A stretch of 64,000 nt of DNA, from assembly GCA_029204225.1 (NCBI GenBank), contig CM055098.1, positions 48,756,088 to 48,820,087 of the forward strand. Reading direction: 5' to 3'. The notes beneath the pieces are model-generated. The model saw nothing but the letters and a program-made list of their open reading frames with translations. It made no database searches and was not told the origin of the DNA. Positions 15,601 to 27,800 of this stretch are shown here, piece after piece. The number at the start of each line of letters is the position of its first letter. Within the stretch, counting starts at the first letter, position 1. The DNA is from Diphasiastrum complanatum. Its lineage: Eukaryota > Streptophyta > Lycopodiopsida > Lycopodiales > Lycopodiaceae. The position numbers and the translations under genes were made by a program.

Positions 15601-18600
15601 AATTATGAGATGTATTGATAGCAAGGATCGAAACCAAATCACGCAACCAAATCATGCATTTGGAAGATCAACTCACATACCTATGTTGGGATGGTAAAGA
15701 TCTAACAACATTTATCAGAAAGATGAAGAATATATTTCTTTCTTTGCACAATGCTGGCACGGAGCACACTATCTCACAGGAGAAGCAGCTGATGTATCTA
15801 TTACGTGCGCTACCAAGATCATTCCAGAGACACACTCTGTTAGCTAAGGATCCTGTTATGACTCTTAAAAAGGCAGTAGCTGAGATAAAAGAGGAGGTAG
15901 AAGCTAGAGAGCACTACGATAACAGACAAGAGTCTGATCAAGCTTTGTATAGCAACAAGGATCAACGCAAGAAGAAGCCTAATGCTAAGAGGGAGTCGTC
16001 TTGAAGATCATGTCACAATCAGCCTAAGGATGCAAACAAAGAAGGAAGATCAAAGGAACCTACCAAGCATAAACCACAAGGTGGCGACAAGAAGTTTCGT
16101 GTGAGATGTAGACGTGACGGTCATACCATTGATACATGTTGGTTAAATCCAAACATTCAATGCATACACTATCATAAGAAGGGTCGTGCAGTAGTAGACT
16201 ACTTTCAGAACCCAAGAAACAAGAAGACAGAGAGCATGAAGGAACCCTCCAACAAACTCGTCGTATGTAGAGGAGCCAGAGTCCTCGAAGATGGTTGAGG
16301 AGAGAGCAACAAACAAACCATCTGCTTACCTATGCACCGAAGTGTGAACCACATCTCAAATATATAAATAAGAAGTCATTTTTGACTTCAGTGCTACGTC
16401 ACATTTTGTGACCACCAAGCACATGATTGCTGATTACTTTTAGATGGATTTCTCCAGATACATTATTCTGGGAGATGGATCAAGGCACCCACCAAGTGGA
16501 ACAGGCATGACTGTATGCCAATGATAGAGATAGGAAGCTTGACGACGTGCTATACGTCCGAACACATCAAAAGGATCTATTTTCTGTCGCAAAGTTGGTT
16601 GATGCAGACATGACCATTACTTTTGCAGATGACTCATGTGAAGTGACTGAAGCGAACAACACTCACATTATCACACAAGGCAAGCAGAGAGGCAACTTGT
16701 ATCATTTGAATATACATGTTCCAACTGAACAAGGACATCAGATTTACAAGTCCACTGACATCTTAGGGCATAGAAGGCTATGTCATACGAATATGATGGC
16801 TCTATACAAGACCAGTCAGAATGAAATATTTACCGACGCAAGCATCAAAGATGCAAACAGTTTGAAGTCATGTGAAGAGGCAAGATGTCAAGAACACCTT
16901 TCACAAGAGACTCGTTCAAGACAATAGAGCTCTCGGAGATGATACATTCTGACATCTGCGAACCTTTTGACATAGTCTCACTTGGAGGTTCGAAAAACTA
17001 AATCACATTTAGTGACAACTTTAGCAAGTTTGCTGCCATATACTTCATTCAAAAAAAATCTGAGGCACTTGACAAGTTTACAGAGTTTGTAAACTGGGCC
17101 CAGAAATGGATCGAGAAGAAGGTGAAGCAGCTAAGAATCGACAGAGGCAGAGAATACATCTCCAACCAATTTGTCAAGTTCTGCAACGAGTGTGGAATCT
17201 TACACATGAAGATCACAGCTTACACACTGCAACACAATGGTGTGGTTGAGAGAAGGAACCGCACACTCATCCGCAAGATCCATGATGGCTTACTTCAAAG
17301 GATCAAATATCTTATGGGCTGAAGCAGTAGCCACAGCCAACTACTTGCATAATCGAATAGGCAAGTCTGGCATTTTTAACACCACGCCACACGAAGTATG
17401 GTGAGAGAACAAGCCAAGTCTAGCATGTTCGGATATTCAGATGTGTAGTATGCACACATACTAGACAAGAAGCGGAAGCTGGACGATAAAGTCGAACAAG
17501 GATTCCTTGTTGGCTATGATGTACAGAGACTGTACATGCCAGAGACCAATCATATCAAAACTGTCAGAGACGTAAGATTTCAGGAAGCTAGAACAATGGC
17601 CGATGGAGACCCTGTTGGTTACGAGATTCTAAGCAAGACATACTATGATCTACCCACATCGATAGAGGGAGCAGATGCACCTACCACCTGAGTTGAGTGA
17701 TGACTCAGATGATGAACGGGATGCCAAATTGCCTACAGCTAGAACACAGGGAACCCACAATGGTTCTGCACCTAGCTGCAAAGAGAAAGACAAAGCAAAA
17801 GTAGCACCCTAGCAATCTCTACGCTGATCAACAAGTGATCGCAAAGCATATGTTAGATATGCACGCCTAGGATCATAAGACTACCACACTTTGAGAGGGA
17901 GCTGAAGAAACATGATGTTTCTACCTACAAAGCATTTATAGCTTATGAAAATCCTGCAGTGATATCCTACAATAAGGATTTGCAGTGTAGAATGATTCCA
18001 GAATGATTCCAGAACTACCACGAGAATGAGGCTATGTCGTTCATCGTACTAAAGAATCTCCGTTGTTTCTTGCTATGTATGGCTGTTTTGGTCAGGTTTT
18101 CGTCGTGATAGTCTGCTTATCCAAACAGTTAATTCAACTCCATCCCAACAAGCAAAGAAAGTGAGGAAAGTCTTAGACTTAAATGCTAATGACAGTAGTT
18201 GAAATTTGTGGTCCTAGCAAGAAAAACATGCCATATCCTCTTCTTGCCCTCTACCTCAACATTTTGAGTTTTCTTAAAATAGACACCCTCACCAGTAACG
18301 TCAAAATGGCTGTTCCATGTCAACTAAACTGAAGGATACGATCAGTACGAGCCTATCTTATTACCCACCAAAGAATAGTCAGTGTGCTTTATGTGCGAGG
18401 TTCTTAGTATTGCTAATCACCGTCAACCAGCGACAGTATTTACTGATAACCAGAGGCTAGAGTTTGTTATAATGCTTGTCAAAGAGCTAGAAATTATGAT
18501 ATTACACGAAGTAAATGATCCCCAGGCTTTTACTGTGAAATCCTGAACGGGTGACCGTCAATCGCAACTATGGATATGCAGCCACAACCTTGAGGTGTAG

Positions 18601-21600
18601 GATTGCTTCGTACTGCGAATAGGATACGTTGTCCTTAATTGAAATTCGTATGAACGTGATGAGATATTTCGCAAGTGTACATTCAGAAAACTACAAAGAA
18701 CGTAACACTCTACAGTAATCTGCCCACACACGCTTATTGCCGCCGAAATTTTTTGCAATCCGCGCTTATTTTTCATAAACTTAGTCCTTTTCTCATTTTC
18801 AAAATCGTACTCTAATTTATCAGACACAACAGTTCACTCATAACTCAGCACCGATGAGAAGTTGTTTTTGCCACATTCATGAAAGCTTTAGAATTTTGAT
18901 TGTGTTTGCTTTTATCTGTGCAAATTTGGAAAATTTAACTTGTAAAATGTTGTCTCAGCGGCTGAATGCTCAAACATATATCGTCCGGGAAGCAGCAGGA
19001 CTCATATCACACAAGAAGTTCTGAAATCTATAGTTCATTACAACATTGCTTAATCTTCTTATCTATATTGGGTCGAAACGTTAACTCACGCGCTTCTTTG
19101 CGTTAAGATTCAAGGAGGAGAGCTCGACATCAGAACTCACCGCGACAGAGACAGCCATAGTTTCTATATATAGAGGTTGTTCATTTTTTAACTTGTTAGG
19201 AAGGAGCAGAAGTAATCCATGAAATACCTGATAGCATAGAGATCGATGCTACTTCATCTCAACTGCATGAACGGTATAGCAATGTTTCAGATTAACCAGG
19301 GAGTGGTAAGTGCTTCCGTACGACTTTGTATCGCCTGACTGCTAGGATCCGGAGTTCATTTCCAAGGTCATCAATTGAACGAGGCAGGCTTCCTGAAGTC
19401 GTCAGTTGTACCCGATGTCTCATCTATCTATATCTATATATATATATGTATGTCTATGCTGTCTATAGATAGTTATATATAGATAGATATATGTATGTCT
19501 ATAGTTGAACTTAATATTGACATTCAAGACGAAATACTTCTGAATAGTATTCTTGAAGCTGGCTCGAAAGGCAAAACTTTTGTGATAGTATGAGGCGTGA
19601 ATAGAAACTTTCCTTGCAATTGGTATCGAGTATTTCAAGTATTGAGAACTTACTGATGGTTTCGACAGGAATGAACTTCAACGAAGGAAATTACCATTTA
19701 AAAGTAAGTTCTAGTAGTGCACTGTAACTGAGTGCGTCGATTTGATTCTAGAACATGTAGAACAGAGGTTGCAATTATTTGAAAATTTTACCCACTCACA
19801 CACCTTTCGCGTATCAATATAAGTACCACCTTAGTAACCAAACAGCTGTTAAGATCTCCTGTGTTGCCACTGAGAATCCATTTAAGAAAATAATTTGAAT
19901 ATTATTGTTTCCAAAAGATCATCAAGATCAAAGCCAAATAAGAGTAGTATCTGACTGGGCTGCAAAGAAATAGCTTATAGGTCTCCACGTTTCCTTTTCA
20001 GAAACCTATTCTCGAAATATCTATGCCGTATTGCAATTGATGAGCCCCTCTATTCTGTTTACACTTAGGTACAGTCGATTTTCCTATTTATAGTCTAAAC
20101 TTTATAAACTGTTCACATTTACATACATTCGATTCTACTCGATATGGTCTAAACGATAAAAAATCTGGCTCAACAAGCTTGCCGTAAAAAACTTAATGGT
20201 ATCACTTAATTTCATGAGGTAGAAGTTTAGATTTGTTTCTGGCATTGGGAAATATATAACGGGAGTAAGAAAGCTAAAAATATCTAATTACACATTCTTT
20301 AAACTCCATTTGCAGCTCTTTGCAGGACGTTGTCTTGTAATAGTCCCACAAGCAAGATGCAGAATTCCTCAATATCGATATTTTGTAAACAGATGAAATG
20401 AAAATGGTCATAAACTATTTCCTGCTCACGGATCCTATCGCAGGGCTACAGTTAGAACAAATTTTTAGTTCTTCTGAGGGAAGTAATCAGATAGTTAGCC
20501 TGGGAAAGGTCACATTTGCATAGTCTCTTGCTCTTCAGAACTGATACTGTTCCGTCAATTTATTGAATTAAAGGCCGTGATATTGCCATTTATCGTTGAT
20601 CATTCCATTTCTACGAAGTAATAACTTAGGAGGCCACGACGCACTTCATATTCGTCCTTGCATTCTTGTAACTCTTGGATAGATGAAATTTTGTTTTCTG
20701 GAATTCTTTACAATAAGAACGTTTTCTTCTATTTACCGATCAAGGCACGCCTTGCCTAAGAAAAGCACAGTGATAAGTATAGTAGGGGATAGCAAAAATC
20801 AGTCCAAGTGTTATGTGGCTGGTATATTTAGTAACTATATAGAATAGAACATAAAATCAGGACACAGTCAATATCATCTGAAAGATTATGAAATGGAACA
20901 TAGTTGCAGATATGCTTCTTCAATGCATTACTCTGGTTAGGCCTATGCTGTAGATCTTTGTCTATGTCGCTACAGTATCGCCTACGTAGTGGAATTAAGT
21001 CCACAGGCAATTCGTCATTCTTTCATGCTTATTATCTATCCCTTTCTAGACTCATCAGCTAAGAAACTAAGCAATAAATCATTCTTGAGGCTTAAATATC
21101 TTATCATAGACTTGAACTAGGGGAAGCTATATTAGTAACTTGTAAGCATGCTTTAGAAGCAAATTTTTAGGTTTCCAAATAAGCAGCTCCAATTAACCTG
21201 CGGATGGTTATTGCACCAGATTATTCCGAATGACAATATTTGCATTTAGAATGGCACCTCTGACGTATCTGAAAGGATCGGTGTATTTAACTTTAGCCAG
21301 TTAGGTAGCTTAATTGGAAGCTAGTACGTATATTGATGCTCACTGGACACACGCTACGCCGATTGTATTTTTTCCTATTCTGACTCCTGGTATCTGGTGC
21401 ATAAGGCAGGTCACATATTTATTGCTGAATGTGAGCTTGAATGGATTCCATTCTCTCATCAAACCTTTCTGTGATACAGGCCCAAACTTTCCTATCAGGT
21501 TAGTTTGACTATCATTTCATGCATTGGATTCATTCTTAAGTTTTTGTGCTGCTTTTTCCTTTGGCCGCTCCACAAGATTGTATACGTATAAATGTGTACA

Positions 21601-24600
21601 GCTAAACCAAATACATACTTACGTTCTTAGCATGAAAATAAGATCAATAACTAAAAGGCATATAGTTATACCGGTGGACTTGTTTCAGAGCAAACATTAC
21701 TATAAAACACGTGGACATTCTTTATGAAATATGTTGTTCTTAGTGCTACTTATATATAGACATCAAGCCATTGTTGTTCTTTGTGCTACTTATATATGGA
21801 CATCAAGCCATCATCAATAATGATCAATAAAATCATATCAAGTAAGTGGAAAACGATTTCATGCCTAATATTTCAAGGTTTATACATTAGTAGCAATAGT
21901 CTACTATAGATCTTGGAAAGAACTCCCAATATGAGTCAAGTCCAAATCATTCAATTAATTAGCAAGGTTTAGCTTCATAATAAGAAAAGTCTTACCTCAG
22001 ATTCGCATGCCAGTCCAAGCTTGTTGGCAAGGTATTTCTTCACATATGAGACGGGAACTTTTTCATCCCTAGAAGAAGAAAACAAAATTAATTGCTGGCA
22101 GATTTACTTTTATTGTGATGATAATGCAACACAACTTGTGATCTAATTTCTCTTTGTGCGAGGTTGATATAAAGAATTTACTCTATGTAAGATATGGCAA
22201 TCATAATTATCAGGAGTGACGGCACAGCATTATGGGATGCACAGCTACTTACTTCACCCGTAAATATCCCTTCGAAATCTGTGGTAGTGTAAAATCCAAA
22301 AGTCTGCAATATTGGCAATAATTAGATTGTGAAATACACAGCAAATTACTGACGTGAAATCGAATGCTGAAAAGGTCTGGCACATAATCTCACGAAAAGC
22401 ATATATACATGAAAACAAGAATGAAATGCACAGTTTTTTTTGTATTCAAACCAATACATCTAAGAAATGGTAATGCGCAACACATGGTCCTTTCTTTCAA
22501 AGTTATTATTACAACTAACGGATTAGCTATCGCTCCCCATACAAAAGCTAACTGTAGATTTTTCCTATAGAGAAATTTATTAGATCGACTGACGAAGGCG
22601 TCTTGATAATTCAAATTTCAGACGTATGTGGCACAAGGGGTATAAGTTTCTTCCATCTGATTTGATCGGCCATTTACAGGGAAGGTACCTTGACGGATTA
22701 TCTGATGCCTGAAGCATAAACCACAACCCAGGTTGATCTCTCGTACAACTTGTGAGCTTAAGTTTCTCCGCTGAGATTGCGTTATGAGCTGCAGGTCTCT
22801 GAGTGTGTGGTGCATACATGGATCCGCTTACAGGTCCATGCCACGGTTGTACCAAATAGCTTTGTTCACTGACCGGAAGCTTAGAAGAAGCTCCATACTC
22901 GCTATAGGGAAGTAGGTTCGACCTTTTGATAGCATTTATTGGATCATCACGCGTACTCGTAAAGGATCCAACAACTGTAGGTTGGACTAGAGGATTACAT
23001 GAAGGAACTCTGAAGTCTTTGCTGCTCCAGGGCACACGGTTATTCTGTGCTGCGTAGTTTGCCTGTTGCATAAACTCCACCTCTTCTATTGCATATTGGA
23101 AGGGACTGTTTCCAACTGGTACGGTCCCTCCAGGTATGACGGATTGGAAATGCATATTGGTTCCAATTCTTTTAGCTAGTTGCTGCCATTCTTGCGAAAC
23201 AATCTGATTTTTTTGAATTCTTCCGATATTACTATGATCAGATTCTCCAGTCGCAGTTCCAATTTTATCAGTTTGACCGACAAAACTTCCGGGTCTACTT
23301 TGAAGGGTATGAATCAAATCTTGTGGCCTGAATAACAGGCTTTGGTTCTCCTGAGGTGTCATAGGCAAGCCTCCGCCACGGCTGTTCATGGCTCTACGTA
23401 ATTGGAGATGTTCTGAATAAGATTGAGATAAATTTATCCTACCATCAGATGCTGGAATATGATAGGCCTGTTGTAGAGCGTTGGATCTGACAAAGCCAAG
23501 ATTCTCGTCACATGCTGCCGGTTGCAAGAATGAGCTAACGTTTCTGAGTCTATTATCATGAGGATACCGATCTCCAGTTATGTGCATGTACGCTCTAGGT
23601 AGTCCGGGCGTAATGGAGGCAGAATCAACTTGAGATGGTACTGAACCATAAGAGATCCTCTGCTGAGGTTCAGAACCTTTCTTGGCAGCGGATATGAGGA
23701 ATTCTAAACTTCTTTCTCCTTCAACGTGGCCGATCGACTCGTGAGTTGTGTCTGTCAACAGTCTCTCATGCTTTGATCCTGATGTCAAGAATGTCATAGG
23801 AAGGAAATTTCCATCTGCTTCACCTCCGCTACTCGAACCGGCACGAGGACAGTGAATTGAAGGAAAGGCTGGCAAAATTTTGTTTACAAGAGAATGCTCA
23901 GATTGAAAAGGCAGAAGACGTAGTAACTCCTGGTCCTTTTTACTCCCCCGGCTATCTCCCACCAGAGTTATAGACCTGGAAGTGTGCCGTTCTTCTGTAC
24001 TATTCGAAAGATCTGCTTTCTGACGTCCTATTCCTAACCCGAGTTGCAACCAGCTCTTACTATCAGTTCCAAGCATGCAGCTCTCTCCACTAACAGAAGC
24101 CATGGTCTCAGGTGTTTGAGGTTTTCTATTTGTAAGCTGTGTATAACCTTCATTTCCGTTTAACTGCTCTTCACGGAATGAACTTAGTTTTTCTCTGGTA
24201 GAATATTTGCTTTGATCTCCATTTTCGTCACCATGCACCTCGTTTTCCCTTATCTGCATTGGAAAGTTTAGATCTGAGACCTTATGCTTAGTCTCCTCAA
24301 ATTGATGAAGTCCTGTAGTTGTAGCCGACTCTGCTGCTGTTGTAACAGAGTCCAATGCGAGTGTACATGCATCATCGAAACAACTGGACTTAGAGCTCTC
24401 AGCCATGTAGTGTTCAGCAGTCAAGTCAGAGTCCCCACAAGCCTCAGGGATCACTTTTGCTGTCAAATCTAGCCAGCTACCATGAATTTGATTAGAATTC
24501 CTTTCCGGTTTATTTGTGACATTATCCTCCACTAATGGCCTCAATCTAGTTTGCCTTCTATATGTGCCTGTAGGAGTTTGAGCATCACAAACTACCACTG

Positions 24601-24854
24601 ATCCTATGGGGTTCATATCTTCATGCTTTCTTTTTGATGCAAAGAAAACCCCTGAGGATACTGCGGGCAATGTTTTGCTTCCAGATATATTATCAACTTT
24701 ATCACCAGAACTTTCACCTGTCAAATGAATAGTCAATGTGGCTGGAAGTGTTTTCTCGTGTCCATTGAGTGGCGGGCGTATGATAGAGTTGAAGGTTGGC
24801 AGCTGTGAGGGGGAAAATTTGCGTTCCTTGCTATCATTGATCTGTTGATGAACC
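12384..24854 (-). CDS. DRIP-like RING/RAWUL E3 ubiquitin ligase, 3' part
   Basis: I assembled this from exons 24,854-22,689, 22,303-22,253, 22,068-21,996 and 12,608-12,384. All have canonical splice sites and matching phases, giving about 838 residues to the stop. The last four pieces form a RAWUL ubiquitin-like domain: GLWFMLQASDN, LPQISKGYLRVKDEKVPVS, YVKKYLANKLGLACESE, VEIICKGQSLDSSLTLQHV, then a DAIMILTYQKK end. That order is typical of plant DRIP proteins, RING E3 ligases related to Polycomb RING proteins; in Arabidopsis they ubiquitinate the drought regulator DREB2A in the nucleus. The long first exon is mostly disordered, with a YRRQTR basic patch and an LQLGL motif. The exon starts one base into a codon, so the gene continues upstream. 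The N-terminal RING was not found in the window. The largest intron (12,609-21,995) holds a Copia relic. The RAWUL assignment is firm; the DRIP subfamily is likely. Confidence 0.75.
12609..14841. other. intron of the DRIP-like gene, left part
   Basis: AT-rich intron sequence with poly(T) and poly(A) runs and no coding pattern. It leads into the Copia relic. Confidence 0.6.
14842..15463 (+). repeat. 5' LTR of the intronic Copia relic
   Basis: Starts TGAAGAAACATGATGTTTC and appears to end near ATGAAAAACA. The primer-binding site expected next is absent, and Gag coding sequence begins almost at once, so the LTR/leader junction has been deleted. The right edge is approximate. Confidence 0.5.
14842..17948 (+). 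mobile_element. Ty1/copia relic lacking RT and RNase H
   Basis: The element lies inside the DRIP-like intron, in opposite orientation to that gene. The LTR tip TGAAGAAACATGATGTTTC occurs at 14,842 and again at 17,903, where only about 46 bp of the 3' LTR remain. Between them, with many stops and frameshifts, are: Gag (about 15,485-16,000); two decayed zinc knuckles (16,100-16,250); a decayed protease; the pre-integrase HRRLCH block (about 16,770); and an integrase core with LRIDRGREYISNQF and HNGVVERRNRT (17,120-17,290). The frame then reaches the region just before reverse transcriptase (about 17,870) and jumps directly to the polypurine tract GAGAGGGAGC and the LTR. RT and RNase H are therefore missing by internal deletion. 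It belongs to the same family as the element at 32,419-37,111. Confidence 0.85.
17949..21995. other. intron of the DRIP-like gene, right part
   Basis: About 4 kb of higher-complexity sequence with many CpG dinucleotides and no long microsatellite, unlike the element-rich flanks. No coding exon, RNA gene or element end was recognised. Confidence 0.5.
21733..21810. repeat. 40-bp tandem duplication near an intron end
   Basis: GTTGTTCTTAGTGCTACTTA at 21,733 recurs as GTTGTTCTTTGTGCTACTTA at 21,773, and both run on to GACATCAAGCCAT. It lies about 190 bp inside the donor side of the long intron. Confidence 0.8.
21996..22068 (-). CDS. DRIP-like gene, RAWUL exon 3 of those seen
   Basis: This 73-bp exon lies between a TTCTTCTTCTAG acceptor and a GAG/GTAAG donor. 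It encodes DEKVPVSYVKKYLANKLGL and ends ACESE in phase 0. The PVS.VKKYL..KL.L block is the most conserved helix of the DRIP-type RAWUL domain. Confidence 0.85.
22253..22303 (-). CDS. DRIP-like gene, 51-bp RAWUL exon
   Basis: Acceptor ATATTGCAG and donor GTAAGT bound a 51-bp exon reading LLDFTLPQISKGYLRV, with split codons on both sides. LPQIS..YLRV followed by KDEKVPVS across the next junction matches the LPqis.sYLRvkDG..PVS segment of DRIP proteins. Without it the frame breaks, so it decides the gene model. Confidence 0.85.
22689..24854 (-). CDS. DRIP-like gene, long disordered exon
   Basis: A 2,166-bp exon with acceptor TTGCTGTCTCAG and donor AG/GTACCT, encoding about 721 residues rich in Ser, Thr, Gln and Pro. 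It has a KRKHEDMN patch, a TGTYRRQTRLR patch recalling the T-G-x-R/K-R-T-R segment of DRIP proteins, an LQLGL motif at 24,035-24,049, and the first RAWUL strand, GLWFMLQASDN, at its end. Its frame stays open past 22,689 through intron sequence, but the splice donor and the next exons show where it ends. DRIP proteins of flowering plants have a shorter linker here. Confidence 0.8.
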
Positions 24855-27800
24855 CTGAGACAGCAAGAGAAATTAAAACTCATGAAACAAAAGGTCAACC
24901 CTATTCCCATCTTAAAAAACCAAAATACTTCATCTTATCAGATAACTGGTGGTTGTTTGTTCTTCAAGATCAGAGAAGAATTTACATTTTCCAAAATAAA
25001 CCGAAAATATTGCTGTAAACCAACATTTCAGCTTCAAAATTCTATTATTGTCAAGATGTTTTTTTAGTAGAGACAACCTTCTTAGCCTCGCAGTTCATCT
25101 CTTTGGTGGAAACTCAACTCTCTATGGTCAGGCGGCCTCTTGTTACAATTTTTCCCAACGTCAGATGCCCACACTGAAGGAGCGAATTTAACATATTTTT
25201 TCATAAGTGCTCAGGATAAGATTACTGCTGTAGCTAGCCGCTTTAGATACTACGTAACGCCATCTAAGGAGCTTACACTAGAAGTTGTTGATATGACTTG
25301 TTTAGAGTATTAGCGTGGATTTTCCATATTAAAATGCCAAATTGTACTCATTGCCTTCCAGTATAGAATGGATCACAATTTACCTCAGGCCATCCATCGC
25401 TGAGAGATCCCAACTAGAAGAGAATCCTCCACACTGAACGATTCCTTGCACATCTCATACGAGTATATCCTGTATGCTTGAAGAAGTCCTTATATCAAGT
25501 CACCGTCGACAGTGGCTGCGGTTTTTCGCACGAGAATGATAGTTCAGACTCTTTTACTCCAATCTATGTTTGCCTGTAGTCTACAGCACTTAGTTCGCAT
25601 GTTCTGAGATAAATAAGCATTTTTGAGAGCGCACGAAGCTTTTCTGCAGTTATGACAAGAAAGTCGACGAACAAGAGTCAGATAATAGAATTTACTGGTG
25701 AACGTGGACGAAAGTGCTTCTATTCATGTATATTCAATTTCAACATTTTTCCATACATTACTCTAATACAAAAGGATAATAATGGCAACTATATCTCGAA
25801 TCAGATCAAAACCGTAACGCTCGAAAAATTACTCTGCGTAGGCCGTCATATTGCAATTTTTTCATTGCAAGTTCATGCTGATCACCTCTTACCTTCAGTT
25901 TTCAGTGCACACGGAGAATGATGCTATGATTTGGTATCGATCAGCCACCCTTGATAGGCACTTGAAACGTGACCGAAAGTGCTCAACTAATGAGAAGTCG
26001 TTAGCTGCTGATTGAAACAGCAATTGATATAACGAGTAACGAAGCTAAAGACGAGGACTCTATTAAGCGTCTTTTTAACTGGGACTGAAGATAAAATTTG
26101 TAGCTGCTTCATGGAAGTCTGCCTGTTTATCGCTGCTTATCAAACGCTGATATTAACTACGCATGATGATTCTATCACGATTGGTCTCTAAACTTGGAAG
26201 TCATAACCCTGGAAGTAGGATTGAATCTGTGTGACAAAATCTGGAGATCCCTACCTCAATTGCTTGCAGCTAGGAAACAAAGTAGAAAGGCTGAAAGCAA
26301 GACCAATTTTCTTTTTTCAGAGCACAGCTATTAAAACTTATCGCCCAATGGACGAGACGTTCATTCAGCAAGGTATTGAGAGGTCTCAGAGCACGAAGGC
26401 GCTAGTTCAGAACGCGATAACTTATAACATGATGATCTTGAGAATATTTGATTATGGACAGCCCAAAAAACACTATAAGTAAGCCAAAGGAATGTCAGCA
26501 GGCACCAACGACAAGACAAGCTTGAACGTTTCATTGATTTAGTTACTTACAATCTCTCAAAAGACATATCAAAGAGATGTTTAAGTTTCACCCTGAAAGT
26601 CATATAAGTCGATCTGTAGATACCTTTTCGAGTCGAAGTAAGATTTAGAAGCGAGCTACTTTAGATTAGAACTCCTATATTCTTCTGCTTTCCATAGTCT
26701 CCGGTTAGCAAATCTACGCTACGACTTACAATCACTACCACTTAAACACCGTCGTAACGTAATAACTTTCTCCCGTATATGATCGTGTCTATTTGTTATG
26801 CTCATGCATATTTTTCTCTTGAATCATGAACGCGAAGTCCAGAGCTTTGAAACTTTTATAGGGTTTCACCACACTAACGTCATACATAAAGCATCAGTGT
26901 CGTTGCCGCGGATCTACAACTTCACGGCATTCCTAGTCAGATGCTTTTAAGCACTTAAACATACAAGCAACACATACAGAGCAACATAAATGCTCTTCCT
27001 TATCTTAGCATGTATTGTTTTTTCTCACCTCTCAGCGATCGGGTGATCAATAGCTGTTGTAGATCGTAATCTTTTCCCTGAGAATCGGAAACAAGAAGCT
27101 TAGTTTTTTCGTGTTTTTCTATCATTTACTCCTACTGTCGATCTATCATCCGCCGAAGATAGTGAACCTATTCTGCGGAAAATGCTCACATCCCTTGCAA
27201 TAATGATAAGGTAGACCAGCGTCTCGAAAGCATTAATAAGCAAGAAGCAGTGTAACAAGCCCGCGACTGCTAAGATCCAGTTTGCACAGCCTCATTAGCA
27301 ACAATGCTCTCATGTAAGTGATCTTGTAGGCGTAAGAAGGTTGCAACCTTAAAACACGATGCAACCACCATATTTCTTAATCAAACCAGCATTTACCAGT
27401 CCGGCGGATTAAACTGTAGAAGAACTACACGTCTTCAATTTGCAAACACCATTCAATGTTCCAACAAAACTCGCCATTGTTCATAGCACCACGGAAACAT
27501 TTCCCGATTCTCATCACCTAATCGCTCAGAGGAAGGCACAATATTCTTTCCTCCGATGGCTTCAAAGTAGCCACGGATCGCCCTTTTTTGGGGGTGCGTT
27601 GAAAGAAATGATCAGGACGGAGAGTGTGAAAGAAGAGACATTTTCCAAAGTGGGGCCGACAGTCCCCTCTACCCGGATAACTGGCCGTCAACCGATCCCG
27701 GCAGCTGCGGGTTAAACGCTGACACACCAATGCCAACCCGGTTGGTCGGGACTGAAGATCGCTATCCCGTGGGCCCTGGCCACTCACAGGAACCTCCTTC

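Noticed and set aside
22616-22618. A non-canonical splice donor after CHIRLK in the DRIP-like exon
   Set aside because: It was considered because CHIRLK joined to DEKVPVS looks plausible, but no GT is present and the 51-bp exon explains the sequence with canonical sites.
22580-22688. Reading the DRIP-like long frame on past 22,689 to its stop
   Set aside because: The continuation has no RAWUL similarity, whereas the AG/GTACCT donor at 22,689 and the 51-bp exon at 22,303-22,253 restore the domain in phase.
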